Notes: generated by a model from the sequence alone, not told the origin. A DNA stretch of 64,000 nucleotides from Metaphire vulgaris (GCA_018105865.1 CM030840.1:10760294-10824293), one strand, 5' to 3'; positions 9,974 through 21,277 are shown, counted from the first letter of the stretch. A program made the numbers and translations.

Positions 9974-10456
9974 CAGTGGCCGTTCCGAGAAGTCTGGGGG
10001 GGAGTGTTTAACCTAGACTCTGGACTCGGGGGAAAAACTGACAAGGTTTGGGAAAGTCAGATTTTACTGCCCTTAAGATGTAGTGATGCCAAAATTTTAA
10101 GGAGATTTGAAATTTCCGGGAGGGCAATTCCCTAAAACGGCAAATTAAACCCTGCTGGGGGATGCAAGAAATTTTTAGGAAGCTGGTGGAGATGTGATGA
10201 ATTTTTCGGAAGAAGTTGGTGGGAGGATGAAACGAAATCCCGAATAAGGTTGACAAGCAATAAGGTTATTAACAGTGTTTTGCTCGACAAATGTACATGT
10301 ACATAAACTTTCGCGACAAAGGCTGACAAGCAAAAAAGGTCACCAGCTCTGTTTAGTAGGCCCATACAAATACCCAGTGTTAAACGCTGATGACAAGCAA
10401 AAAAAGCTCGGTGGAGGGATGAATCCCCAGTCATTCCCAACGTGGAACTGCCACTG
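9974..10456. mobile_element. hAT miniature element, CAGTGGCCGTTCC family (host of a nested element)
   Basis: Ends CAGTGGCCGTTCC and CGTGGAACTGCCACTG are inverted. Target duplication TTACCAGA/TAACCAGA (7 of 8). After removing the 153-bp nested element at 10002-10154 plus one target copy, the element is about 320 bp. Its interior has three copies of TGACAAGCAA(A/T)AA(A/G). Confidence 0.87.
10002..10154. mobile_element. Nested hAT miniature element, CAGTGTTTAAYCT family
   Basis: GAGTGTTTAACCTAGACTC at the left and GGCAAATTAAACCCTG at the right form TIRs, with the target duplication CTGGGGGG/CTGGGGGA. The whole sequence aligns with the 160-bp element at 15046-15205 (shared TGACAA, ATGCCAAAATTT, GGGCAATT blocks). 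Confidence 0.87.
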
Positions 10457-10664
10457 TAACCAGAGGACATACAACTTCCCGTTGGGAGGTAACCCAGATT
10501 GTCGTATTAATAATTTTGAGATGACAATAATTTAGAGTTATATATTTACATGTTATATGAGGATTAATTTTACAAGGCTGAGATTAATATAGAGCAATAA
10601 TATGCAATTTTAAACATTTTTCAAATCGCAGCAGGTTAGATAGGCTCCCTATATTCCAGAGCAG

Positions 10665-10803
10665 TGTGGGAAGCTCATTCCATATACTTGGGCCTGAACA
10701 TTTTACTGTAAAAAAATTTTTTTGGCCTAGGCCCTATTTGTGTGGGCAAAAGGCTCATTCCATATACTTGGGCCTGAACATTTTACTGTAAAAAAAGTTT
10801 TTT
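10665..10803 (+). repeat. Tandem duplication, ~76-bp unit
   Basis: GTGTGGG followed by GCTCATTCCATATACTTGGG and CCTGAACATTTTACTGTAAA occurs at 10665 and again at 10740. The shared core of about 50 bp is identical, so this small duplication inside the LINE relic is young compared with the relic itself. Confidence 0.93.
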
Positions 10804-10879
10804 TTTACTTGTTTCTTTTGTGTCACAAAATCTTGTTTTGTCGATGTTCCTGATGTTTTTTCATATCATTCGTGCAGGA

Positions 10880-11281
10880 GGCTGCCAATTAATTATGTCA
10901 ACAATTTTTGGGCAATTTTTGACCCCCTCCTTTCTAGTCAACAACTGTCAACTTTCAGTTAACCCCCCATAATTACGTCAAAAACTTTTGACCCCCAGAT
11001 CAGTGACAGGTCCCAATAACAAGGTTAATATTTTTGCGATGATGACCATTTTTCCCCTTTTTTGCTTGTCGAGTGTCAAAATGTGATGGTTATGACCTTT
11101 TTGTCATGCTTTTTACCATTATAATAAGTAGTATTCCATGAAATTTCCTAGTTTTTGATTATTTGTAAAAAGTGAAATTGTTGACGTCAACTTCTCTTGA
11201 CCCCCACCCTCCCCCTGTCAACAACTGTCAAACTTTTTCAAAACCCCTCCCCTAAATTGTTGACGTAATTAATGGACAGCC
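10880..11281. mobile_element. Miniature element, GGCTGTCCAT ends
   Basis: Left GGCTGCCAATTAATTATGTC and the reverse complement of the right end, GGCTGTCCATTAATTACGTC, are TIRs at least 25 bp long. The interior repeats GTCAACAACTGTCAA on both sides. Target duplication not resolved, so the superfamily is open. A short relative lies at 23200-23314. It interrupts a LINE relic. Confidence 0.8.
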
Positions 11282-11884
11282 ACTAGGCCTATGTTTCTGG
11301 ATTTGGAGAAAATAGTTATTTATGTAGAAGATTGACGGCAAGAGAGAATTTACATATTTGTAAATAAATATAGGCCTAGCCATTTGTAGTTTAATTATGT
11401 ATGTAATTTATCTTTAAAACTTTATAGCATTTAAAGAGATCATTAGTTTTTGAGAATTAATTATTCTAATAGCTTTATTTTGGAGGACCTGGATCTTACT
11501 TGAATAGTTTAGCACTTATAATTTAATAAGCCCCAGACCATATTGCAGTAAGATATATAGGGTGTATCATTGTATAATAAAGTTGGAGTATAGGCCTAGT
11601 AGGTCTTTCTCATTTAGATATTCTCTTACATGTCTCATAATGTTAATATTTTCTATAGTTTTATTCCGCAATTAATTCACTAAATTTGATATACAAGAAA
11701 CTTGTATTTTAAATTTTATTTAGGTCTACCTGAAACCTGCGTTATACCTGGTTTATTTGCAGTTCAGTCTAAACTTGCATATGGTAATTTACGATATATA
11801 ATAATTTGCTGACGAAGGCAATTGATTTTTTATGATTAGATTAATTTAGACGGCTTTGATTTTGTCGGGTATTATTCTGATTAG

Positions 11885-12104
11885 CTTTTCTCTATCATCG
11901 TATTTGGCTGCATATCAAGTCAAGGATGGGAAAAGGACAGATGCCGCTACAACGGAGACGCAAACGCATGTGGCTTCGGAACAGTGATTGGCGTGTTGGC
12001 TTTTCTCGGAACGATGATACTTTTAGCTGTTGATGCGATATTTGACAACATAAGTGGAGTCCAACACAGGAAATACGCGGTCATGGCTGACATGGGCTTC
12101 TCCG
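11885..12104 (+). CDS. SYNGR: Synaptogyrin exon (helix 1 end, loop, helix 2)
   Basis: Acceptor TGATTAG before 11885; the upstream frame closes at that TAG, fixing the exon start. Donor GTTAGT at 12105 leaves phase 1. Encodes 73 codons, ending AVMADMGFS plus one base of Gly. Confidence 0.95.
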
Positions 12105-15100
12105 GTTAGTAGTATGACAGCTTCTCTATTACCACGCACCTTCTTGAGAAAACCACAGATTTCCTTCAAACTTCCCCCCCCAAGATTATATAAAACAATA
12201 TAACAGACTGTTAATGTTATTAAGAATAGATTCTAACTAGGGAAATTTATATATTTTTAACACAGAAAGGGCCGTCCATAAAGTACGTCACGCTATTTTT
12301 GACAGTTTTTACCCAAGGCAATTAAATACCAAAGGCAGGCCAAGAACCCTTCTTTTGCATACAGGTCAAGTAGGCGTGGCTATATGACGTCACTGGTTGA
12401 TTTTAGCGACTGTTGCTACTGAGAAATAGTATCTAAGAATGTAAATGTACCTTTTCTTTTTATAACAATTTTATTTCTTAAGCTTCACAAACGTTTCGAA
12501 ATACCAACCATCTTCCTGTATGAATGTGGTATAGTTGATTTGGTAAAAGTTTAGATTGGAAAACATCAACTATAAGCATTACAACAACCAAGCAAAAGCA
12601 AGAGAATGTTCAAATGTAGGCCCTATCTAGGAATGTTTTTTTTATTGAATCAGTGTTTATTCTAGCCACCTTGACATTGGGGGGTTTTGAAATGTTTGGG
12701 GGGACAAGGTCTAAGTCTCCAAAAACCTTGACAAGCAAAAAGGTTATCTTCCTTTTCAAATGGGCTGGCAAGCAAAAAAGGTCATCCTTCTATCCTCCCT
12801 AATATTTCGAATGCCCTGCCAAGCAAAGTATTGTCATCCTTACATTTTCCCCCTCCAAAACAATAAAAGCCCCCCGTCGAAGCACTTTGGGGGAAAATTT
12901 CCATCCCCATGCAACATATTAAAAAAATTGGGGGGAATTTTAAAACTTGGGGGGAATTCCTCCCCAGAGAAGGCCTAGAATAAACACTGCCTTGAATAAA
13001 GTAATTAATTTGAAATATGTAAGCAGGGGCGTAAAACACGGGGGGGGGGGGGGCGGTCCCCCAATAATTAGTTGGCGGGCGACAGAGTATCAATTATCCT
13101 CTCAATGCTTTGCGCTAATGCGCTATATTGTAAAAAATTCTATCCTCCCCATGATGTTGATGCCAGAATGACGAAAAATCCGCATTCACTCATTTCGGAT
13201 TACCTTTTTTGCTTGTCAGCAGGGTATTTGGAGGGAGAAAATAGAAAAATATCAGGATGACTTTTTTTCCTTGTCAAGACTTTTTCCAGAGACGAAAGGC
13301 GGTCTGACTTTATCGACGACCCCCTAACATCTTAACGTATTTCATGGGCGATCTAAAGTCCCCACCATGATATGCAATATCCCCCATAATGGAGGGGGTT
13401 TTTATATTTCTGGGGGTCAACTTTCAAAGTTATTCTTCCCCCACTCCCAATGTTGACTCCAGGTTTACGCCACTGTATGCAAGTAACAGTTAGATGGTAT
13501 TAAAGCAGACAAATATATTTAGTTGCTGTAGTAAAGAAATGACTGATAGCACCGTTTAATCTACGTTTTACACAGTGTGGCATCTTTCTGAAATCGATGC
13601 AATGAAACGATGCTGTGATCGTCTGATCGTCTGTCTTCCACGTGTTCTTACAATTTGCAACGGCACAATTTTGTGGCATTTTATCATATACACTTAGCCT
13701 GACTGTCTAAGTACTGTCAATATACTATTACTAACTTTTATCAACAAATATATGAATTCCTTTAATATTACAACGACTGGCTGTATTCCTTTAACATTGC
13801 AACAGGCTGGCTGGCTGCTCCGAATCAACCACTGACGTCATAATGGGCGGGGTTTGAGATAATGAGGCAGCAGTACATCAAAGTTGACCAGCCTCTTAGT
13901 ATTAAACAGTCTTGGTTTTTACCCCTCCCCTAGTCACAACAGCAGGCTACTTGTCACAAATATCGAACCCCTTAAAGTACGTCACAAATCTCAAACCATC
14001 CCCAAGCGTTGTCCGTAAATTATGTGATAAAGGTTTTCTATAATAAATTCGAGTTTCTCATTCAATTTTCAGACAAGGTTGCATATTGTCGCCATACTTA
14101 TTCAACATATTTTTGGAAATAATAATGAGGGAGATGCTAGATAGATATGAGGGTGGACTAAAAATCAGAGGAAGAAAGGTTACAAATCTCAGATATGCAG
14201 ATGATATAATGCTTATAACAACAGCGCCACAAGATCTTCAAGAACTAATAGACCGACTGAAAAACATCAGCAAAAAGTATGGTCTAGAAATCAATGAAAG
14301 TAAGACCAAAGTCATGATAACATCCGAATCAGAACAACGCATCAACTTCACCATCAATGGGCTAACACTATAAAATGTTACATCGTTCCAATACCTAGGC
14401 TCACTAATCCATGCAAATGCCAAATGCTCAATTCAAGGAAGACTGAATAAAGGAAATGGAGTCAATGCAGCACTACTGAAACTATGGAAGAGTCATAATC
14501 TGCAAATTAACACAAAGATCAGATTGTGATCAGAAAGCATTGGTTTGACCAGTTGTAAAATACTGTTCAGAAAGCTGGACACTGAATAAAGAAGATGAGC
14601 GAAGAATATTGAAACCTTTGAAATAAAAGGATTACGACAAATTTTAAGAGTTTCATGGTCAGCAAAAAGAACTAATGAGTGGGTACTAGAGCAGGCAGAT
14701 GTGACAAAAAGTCTGCTGAACAACATTAAAAAGGCAAAGTATGTTTTTTGGACACTTCATGAGAAAACAAGACTAGAAAAAGGCTAGAAAAAGAACTAAT
14801 TCAAGGAACATTATCCGGCAGAAGATCACGAGGAAGACCAAGAACATCTTGGCTAGATAACATAACAACATGGACTGAACTCTCATTCAAAACATGATTT
14901 AGAAAGTAGAAGAGCGACAGAAATGGAGAGACGTGATACATAGTGTAGCCCAACCTTGCATCAAAGATAGCTAAGGAACAGAGCAGATATAGCGGCAACA
15001 TCAGGTATATGATTGGATTGATTACAGTAATCTCGCCATGCCACCCAGTGTTTAATCTGGACTGGGGGGGAGGACTGACAAAGCCGGGGGGGGGAAATTC

Positions 15101-17102
15101 TAGGGTGCTGCTGTTAGTTAATGTAGTATGCCAAAATTTCCGGGGAATTTGAAATTTCAGGGAAAAGGGCAATTTTCCCCCGGAAACGGTCTAGATTAAA
15201 CCCTGATTCCACCCATAAATCCAGGTGCAAATATCTAGACTTACAGTGTATTTGTCTTCCGGAACCACACATTCAGACATTCTTGGCTCATCAACGCCAT
15301 ATATCACAGGAAAGTTAAACAATGGTGATATAAATGCTGTAACAGCACTTGATAGTCTTGATTGTTGTGCTGCAGGTACGTGGACATTTTTCTGGTTCGT
15401 CTGCTTTTGTTACCTGGCGGATACGTGGCGACGTACAGAAATGGACGACAGCGAATGGGGAGAGAGTGGAGTTGAAGCAGCGATTGCGTTTTCTTTCTTT
15501 TCTGTTGGAACATTTGTAAGTGACTGTCTGATTGAATCGATGCAAAAAGACAAAAAGTGGACTTTAAAATTACACAACCCAAATTTTGGTGGCCAACAAT
15601 GTAAAAAATAAAAATTACTGGAATTTTTTCAGATTTTTGCTTGACATTTGGGTCTACAACTTGCACAACGCAGTCAACTTTGAAGAATTAATATACTCAG
15701 TATAACAATGTATATGCCAGAGTTGTCCATGGGTTGGGTTAACCCATGGGTTGGGTTGGGTTGGGTTGGGTTGGGTTTGGGTCGAAATTTTTAAAAAATT
15801 GATGGGTTGGGTTGGGTTAGGTTTTGTGAATCTGCACCAGTTATTCTGTTAACCACATTAAATATAGGTTTTCTGTTTTCTGCGTTGACAAAGTATTAGA
15901 TTCTTGTATTATGTCATTAAAAATGGCGCCATATACGTTAGCCTACATTCCATCGTAGGCAGCGCATTCAGAAATCTGTAAACAGTGGACAATAGCTATT
16001 CAGGTAGATCAAATCATGTGAACGGCTGTTGTTGACTTGTTTTAACGCATTCCTTTTATAAACCGACCACGGCCAGTTGACAATAGCAGGGCTGGATTAA
16101 CCATTAAGCATACTAAGCACGTGCTTAGGGCTCCATGAGGGAAAAGGCACAACGGTTTTACCTGTTACGTTTCTCAGTCAAATATTTTGCGATCTAGTTT
16201 AATAAATGTATTAATCAGTTGCTTTGTTCTGATCGAAATTCCATCAGAACAACTATGCAAAAGACAGGTTGGATGCCTTATCTCTACTATATAATTATAG
16301 ATTTTCTTCATGATATTTGTCCTTGCTTTCTTCCTTTTAGAGCTGTGTGTGTGTCTGTCTGTGTGTGTGTTCTCAGTAACTGTAATTGTGTTCCACCCAG
16401 TCTTATAACAGTGAAGTCTGTAAAACTGATCAAGCGTATCGATGTCCAGCAGCGTAGCCAAGAGGCAGGGGGTTACCATCTATTTTTAACTTTCTGACGC
16501 GGTTTGGGGGGTCAAACCCCCCATGGCTGCCGACGAAACGTGCTTCTTTGACCAGTCTATGTTACGGCACTATGGAAGTTGTTTCGAATACATACATACA
16601 TAGGCCTACATACATACATACATACATACATACATACATACATACATACATACATACATACATACATTGAATTAAATGCATCACATCACGGCGACTCTGG
16701 CATTAATACAATCATTGTTTCTCAATTATGAGAATGATGAGTTTCCGGTTTGTTGCAATAACAACTCGAAATAAGCAAATAACTATTTATGTGCTTGAAT
16801 GTATGTATGTTTTTAAAATTGCGATTGTACTTTCACGTTTTTGTATGGATGGGTTGGGTTGGGTTTGGGTCAGAAAACATGAATTTTGTTTGGGTTGGGT
16901 TGGGTTGGAAATTTGGTGGGTTGGGTTGGGTTTGGGTTGAGAAAACCGACCCATGGACAACTCTGGCATATGCTAATACTGTAGTTTTGTATTACATTGT
17001 AAACTCTTTTTGGTGATCCTTGACAATTTGAAGCAGAGACTACTTCCGATCTTAATCATGTGCAACAGAGAGTTAGACAGCAACTAATGGTCTCCCTCTA
17101 TC

Positions 17103-17173
<71 letters not shown>

Positions 17174-18023
17174 GTCTCTCTCTCTCCCAAGCCACTGTCT
17201 GACTTTTTGTATTCATCAGAACCATTAACAATAAAAAATAAATGATGCATTACCTGATTACAATATATGTGCAAAGTAGTGCAGTGTCACAGTGTCATCA
17301 TTATTACATTGTTGCAGAAAAAGAAATTCCCTCCACCTTAAAATTGCAATGAAATGTGTATTTGCATTTAGGCATTTATATAATTTATTATTTATTATTT
17401 ATTTGAAGATAACTATTTTGCCTCGTGAATTTTTGCGTCTTTTTAGAGAGACAACTTCTGGTACCAGACATAGAATTGTTACATTTGTTTGAAATTCTAT
17501 GGACAAGAGTAATAAGTCATATTTTATGCCGAATGGGTTATATTGAACCCTTGGGTTTCTTTCCAATTTGTTCAGAAGAGCATTACATGGACTATTGCTT
17601 ATGAATTTGGACAAAATAGCATCCCGACGAACTTTTCCGGGACACCTGGTCATCTTAGTACCTTACCCGAACCCTAACCTTAACCCCAAACTGTCTCGGT
17701 TTTCACTAAAAAGTCAGGTCACTTCAGATCATCAGATAGTGTGCTAATTAAGAAATTTAATGTTTTATGCTTAGGCGGGTATCACAGCCTTGGCTGTTCT
17801 GAGATATCGCAAAGGTGTCACTGAACAATTTACTGCCGGATATGAGCCTGATGTTCTCGGAGCTGGACCTCAGAGCGGCGGACCTGCTCCATATCCATCA
17901 TATGCAACAGCGGAGCAGGACTCGGCTGATCCATTCCGGAAAACTGACCCTTGCCAGCCACCACCCTTTGCTGGGCAGGATCAAAGACAGCCGCCAGGAG
18001 ATTTTCGTCCGGTGACTTACTAA
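11885..18023 (+). CDS. SYNGR: Synaptogyrin (exons 2 to 4 visible; first exon not found)
   Basis: Synaptogyrins are four-transmembrane MARVEL-domain proteins of synaptic and other small vesicles, involved in vesicle biogenesis and exocytosis. Three exons join in one frame: 11885-12104, 15376-15515 and 17775-18023. The first encodes the end of membrane helix 1 (LFSIIVFGCI), a loop with two cysteines (RCRYNGDANACGFGTVIGV, the family signature), and helix 2. The second encodes helix 3 (WTFFWFVCFCYLADTW) and the first part of helix 4 (AIAFSFFSVGTF). The third completes helix 4 and gives a proline-, glutamine- and tyrosine-rich cytoplasmic tail ending RPVTY, then TAA. Donors are GTTAGT and GTAAGT; acceptors end in TTAG, GCAG and TTAG, with matching phases (0, 1, 0). 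The short N-terminus and most of helix 1 must lie on an upstream exon that I could not find in 1-11884. The paralogue (1, 2 or 3) cannot be decided. Confidence 0.95.
12651..12989. mobile_element. hAT miniature element, CAGTGTTTATTCT family
   Basis: CAGTGTTTATTCTAGCC at the left and GGCCTAGAATAAACACTG at the right are near-perfect inverted repeats. Target duplication TATTGAAT/CCTTGAAT (6 of 8). The interior contains GACAAGCAAAAAGGTTATC, GGCAAGCAAAAAAGGTCATC and a third, weaker copy. 339 bp. Confidence 0.88.
13024..13475. mobile_element. hAT miniature element, CAGTGGCGTA family (variant)
   Basis: Left CAGGGGCGTAAAACACGG, right AGGTTTACGCCACTG, target duplication TATGTAAG/TATGCAAG (7 of 8). The interior has the motif in reverse orientation (TTTTTTGCTTGTCAG at about 13206). 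452 bp, starting only 34 bp after the previous element. Confidence 0.85.
13755..13815 (+). repeat. Two-copy tandem repeat
   Basis: TTCCTTTAATATTACAACGA followed by CTGGCT recurs after about 31 bp as TTCCTTTAACATTGCAACAG with GCTGGCT. Lies inside the fold-back element. Confidence 0.8.
14062..14990 (+). mobile_element. LINE reverse transcriptase relic in synaptogyrin intron
   Basis: The frame opens with RQGCILSPYLFNIF and carries LRYADDIMLI, the YADD catalytic motif of reverse transcriptases, then LEINESKTKVM and, after a stop, FQYLGSLIH. Further on, in other frames, come IKGLRQILRVSWS-like and GRRSRGRPRTSWLDN words, the usual end of RTE-like endonuclease-reverse transcriptase ORFs. The part before the RT palm (endonuclease, fingers) is missing and at least three frame changes or stops are present, so it is a 5'-truncated dead copy. 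It has the same direction as the host gene. Confidence 0.88.
15046..15205. mobile_element. hAT miniature element, CAGTGTTTAAYCT family
   Basis: CAGTGTTTAATCTGGACTGG at the left and GGTCTAGATTAAACCCTG at the right are TIRs; target duplication ATGCCACC/ATTCCACC (7 of 8). Close relative of 10002-10154. Sits 170 bp before the second visible synaptogyrin exon. Confidence 0.9.
15376..15515 (+). CDS. SYNGR: Synaptogyrin exon (helix 3 and start of helix 4)
   Basis: Acceptor GTGCTGCAG, donor GTAAGT at 15516. Starts with the last two bases of a split Gly codon and ends in phase 0 after VGTF. Confidence 0.95.
16448..16574. mobile_element. Possible decayed CAGTGGCGTA-family element
   Basis: CAGCAGCGTAGCC at the left, a mirrored GGGGGG/CCCCCC core and GTTACGGCACTATG at the right resemble that family, but no target duplication is visible. 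It would be nested in the 15718-16965 element. Confidence 0.35.
16586..16668. repeat. (CATA)n microsatellite
   Basis: About 20 CATA units interrupted once by TAGGCCTA. Confidence 0.95.
17105..17190. repeat. Compound (CTGT)n(CT)n(TA)n(CT)n microsatellite
   Basis: Consecutive simple tracts seen directly. Confidence 0.95.
17775..18023 (+). CDS. SYNGR: Synaptogyrin last exon (helix 4 end and cytoplasmic tail)
   Basis: Acceptor ATGCTTAG, starts in phase 0 with AGITALAVLRYRKGV, ends with TAA at 18021-18023. The tail is rich in P, Q, G and Y, as in other synaptogyrins. Confidence 0.95.
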   Translation, partial: AGITALAVLRYRKGVTEQFTAGYEPDVLGAGPQSGGPAPYPSYATAEQDSADPFRKTDPCQPPPFAGQDQRQPPGDFRPVTY

Positions 18024-18304
18024 TGGAATATTTATTGATGAGAAGGCAAATTGTAGTAACCAGTATAAGCTATAGTATCATAGAAAATTATTTCAAAAGA
18101 CTTGTATTGTCTCTTGTTCTGTTCAGCAGAATTGACAATAGGAGTGTCCTTGAGAATATTGTAAAGTGAAATTTGTAATTAGCTATACCTGGAATTTGTC
18201 TCAATCCAGGAAAACTGTTTGCAAATGGTCCATTATCTGTTTCATTCTAAAAGAATAATTTTGTAACCGATGCAATTTGCACAATACTTGCTCTGATCAT
18301 GAAA

Positions 18305-18310
18305 AATAAA
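18305..18310 (+). promoter_or_regulatory. Candidate poly(A) signal AATAAA for synaptogyrin
   Basis: First AATAAA downstream of the stop codon, about 280 bp after it. Other AATAAA hexamers lie further on, so the true 3' end is not fixed. Confidence 0.4.
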
Positions 18311-18550
18311 CACTTCCTGATGCACTGTATTCTAAAGAGATTATACTGCCTTTGGCCATTATATTTTTTGGCCATGTCTGAAATGTTGAGTATGATACCT
18401 GTAGGTATATAATATCTAGACCGTTACAGTACTTAATGAAGTAAGGTGCATAAATTTTACTTAAAGTGCCATATTTTGATGAATTTATATATCAAAAGAT
18501 TTGTTTGGGAATTTTGAAGTTAGTGAATCTGCAAATAGTCTTGGATCACT

Positions 18551-19550
18551 CAGTGATGGGCACTAGTTATAAAAAGAAGTTAAACTAAACTATTTTAAAC
18601 TAAATATTTATAGTTAAACTATTACTTAACTGTTAGTTAACTATTTTCACAAAAATAGTTCAACTAAACTTTTGAAAGTAGTTAAACTATTTCAACTATT
18701 TTGACATATTTTGTACTTTTTTAAAATTTATACTGTGGGTAATATGTATACCGTAATCCTACTCCATGCAATACAGTCAATTTCAATACCTGCACATAAA
18801 AAGAGATCAGTACCAGAATCTATGGAGCCACGCACAGTCTTTGCATCAAACAACATGATTAATTATCAGAAGCATCAGCAGCAACGTCGGCAAGACTAGT
18901 GTAATTCATTTTCATGTTTCAGTATGTATCGCAAAAAATGTGCATAGCCAGTGTATTAATTATTATCTTGCAGTCGTATCGTCAACACCTGTGGAGATGC
19001 ACTGAGCAGCCTTTCTACGACTGCTGAACTGGGTGGGGCATAGAGATGACATTCATAAGTGCTTTAGCCAATGCAAGAAATGCATAGACTGTCAGTGTTG
19101 AAGCCAGTAGTGTAGCGTGCCAATGGCTACGCCATGGGCGGCACACATGAAGGGGGCGGCAAATTGAGCGGCGATGACCTTTTTTTTTGTTTGGAGACCA
19201 TGCTACACCACTGGTTGAAGCCAGGTACCCATCAACCTGAATCTCTTCTTGTATTTTCACTCATCACTCAAAACTTCATAACAGTTGACTGTCATTAAGT
19301 AAGAATAAGTCATGTAGTAAGTGTGTGTAAAATAGAACCAGAAATGAAAATACAGTACAACAATTGTGACAAAAAACAGCAGTCTAATAACAAAAATTGT
19401 TGAAAAAGTAGTTAATCACAGTAGTTAAACTTTTTCTGTAGTTAGTTTAACAAAATGTAGTTACTGGTAAACTATTGCTTCAGCTAGGGCTAACTTTTTC
19501 CAGTTAAACTAATAGTTGTAACTTTTCTAGTTAACTAGTGCCCATCAATG
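18551..19550. mobile_element. 1.0-kb hAT element with AACTATTT/AGTTAAAC subterminal arrays
   Basis: Left CAGTGATGGGCACTAGTTA and the reverse complement of the right end, CATTGATGGGCACTAGTTAA, are TIRs. Target duplication GGATCACT/GGTTCACT (7 of 8). Both ends carry many TTTAACTA/TAGTTAAAC words. No transposase frame, so non-autonomous. A 109-bp element is nested at 19105-19213. Confidence 0.9.
19105..19213. mobile_element. Nested 109-bp hAT miniature element
   Basis: CAGTAGTGTAGCGTGCC and ACCATGCTACACCACTG are TIRs, with a perfect 8-bp target duplication GTTGAAGC (19097-19104 and 19214-19221). A CAGTGGCGTA-family relative, the shortest complete copy in the window. Confidence 0.93.
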
Positions 19551-21277
19551 GGTTCACTGGCTCTTTTGGAATTAGGAAATTTTGTGTGCAGTGACTTAAA
19601 AGAACTGGTGATTACCTTTGTCTTCATCCAGGCCTTTCATTATGTTTTTTTTTCAGCTAGACACAGTTGTTTTGAGTTGGAAATGATTTCATATGTCTGA
19701 CTAATTGTTGTTCAGCAACAATCTTCAGTTGTTGAGCCAAGATAAATATGTGCCAAAGACTTAGATTTTACTTTCAGTGTTTCTCACTGCTCATATTTTA
19801 CTACAATTTTTTTATCAACTAGAGCAGTTTTATCTCTTGATTTACCCTATAGAAAATATATGAAATTGGAAACATCTTTCCGGATAATTTGTGCATTGTA
19901 AACATATGGCCAGTTGAGAGCCTTATCAAGAAGCAGTGTTAAGTTAGATTTTCCCAAGAATGTCTCTTATTATGTAAATAATTTTGCACTCGTCCCCAAA
20001 AATAAATGGATTGTCCAAAAACATTTTAGCTTTGGATCAGTGATTTGCAAATTTGTTGATGGGATCAAATTCGCTCCCACTTTTTAAACTTTTGGCAAAA
20101 GCAATGATTGCATGCATTGATATAGGGCTAACAATTGCTGGAAACCTTTTGTAGAACACAAATCGCCTCTTTAAGCTTTTTACAGAATTTTGGAAAAACA
20201 CGCGTAATATATATATGAGCACTTGAATAATACTTGCCTATTTGATGCTTTTGTAATCATTCTCAATATTCTCTATAGTATTTCATTCCGAATTCAAGTT
20301 GGTTCCGATATCTTATAACCGTAGTTAGCAATCTTTGATATTTTGAGAACATTAATTGAAAGAACTGCACTGCTGTATTCTCAATATTAATGCAGATTGA
20401 CATCCAATACCAGACCTTCAATACTGTTGGCATTTAAACTAACAGTACATTTTATGGCAGTCATAAATTTGTGTTTAAAAGGTTGATGATCATTTAGTAA
20501 TTAACTATAGTAATGCCTAGATAGTAGTCAGTGGGACAAATTATTTTCTCTAACATTTTAATCAGTAACTTTGAAAGACCTGTATCTAAATCTAATCAAA
20601 TTTCATATAAAAAAATTTAATTTAAAATTTACAATTTGATATAATTGACTCACGCTATGAACCTCAGTACATGTAAAAGATTTAAGTTTCAGTGTTTCTT
20701 TGCAATATTTTTGTTATGTAGCTAATTTTTGCATTTTCACTAAATATCATCAATAAAATATTTTGTCACATTAATTCTGATATGACTGAAAGCTATTCGT
20801 CTGGATAATCTGTAAATTTGACAACCTCTGCAAACCTAACTAAATTTTTTTATATTTTGTGCGCAACTGTTAACTGAATCAGTGTCTTTTTCCGTTGTGG
20901 TGTCTCATATGTTTTCCTAGTCTCATATCATGGCAATTTGTTATAAAAATGCATCATGTTGAGTGAAGAGATGATCTCAATTTTAGGTTTTATACAGAAT
21001 GTCTTTGTAGCTTGTTATTTTTAGCTGTTGACAACAATGTAGTCACTGACTTTATTTCTCTTTGCATTACATATTACTGATAAAATTATGTTTTGGTGTG
21101 ATAGCTATACCCCAAATTAGTGATTGACTTGGCAAAACATATATTTCAGTCATAAATTTATTCACAATGTGCACACTTTGGCCATGTCATTTTCTTGTCA
21201 TATTGTGATGCAATGTTCTTAAATGCACTAAAAAGGTAAATAAATTCCTAATTAAACTTGAATAATAAGGAATATAT
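19551..21277. other. AT-rich intergenic stretch, nothing recognised
   Basis: About 70 percent AT, stops in all frames. Part may be a long 3' UTR of the synaptogyrin gene, since several AATAAA hexamers occur, but that needs transcript data. Confidence 0.5.

Larger units (their letters stand above)
10540..11640 (-). mobile_element. CR1/L2-type LINE reverse transcriptase relic (interrupted)
   Basis: On the minus strand the order is YILLQYGLGLI, then LNYSSKIQVLQNKAIRIIN, then after an insertion VKCSGPKYME and NIGSLSNLLRFEK. This matches the CR1/L2-type series PYLNYCNIVWG, L..LQK.AIRII, FGP..WN.LP. The relic is split by the miniature element at 10880-11281 and carries a tandem duplication at 10665-10803. 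5' limit uncertain. Confidence 0.7.
12280..13995. mobile_element. Fold-back element with ~130-bp inverted arms, in the synaptogyrin intron
   Basis: The left arm (about 12280-12410) and the reverse complement of the right arm (about 13823-13995) share TATGACGTCA.TGGTTGATT, a GGCGTGG/GGGCGGG block, an ATTAAATACCAAA-like block and AAAGTACGTCAC. The left tip GGGCCGTCCATAAAGTACGT resembles the tips of the GGCTGTCC family. The central part holds two later hAT insertions (12651-12989 and 13024-13475). No coding capacity; exact ends and target duplication unresolved. Confidence 0.6.
15718..16965. mobile_element. hAT element with GGGTT subterminal arrays
   Basis: Left end CAGAGTTGTCCATGGGTTGG and the reverse complement of the right end, CAGAGTTGTCCATGGGTCGG, are TIRs of at least 17 bp, with target duplication GTATATGC/GCATATGC (7 of 8). 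Both subterminal regions (about 15733-15820 and 16848-16940) are arrays of GGGTTGGGTT words in the same orientation, not inverted. The 1.25-kb interior has no transposase frame and includes microsatellites, so it is non-autonomous. It lies in the last synaptogyrin intron. Confidence 0.9.
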
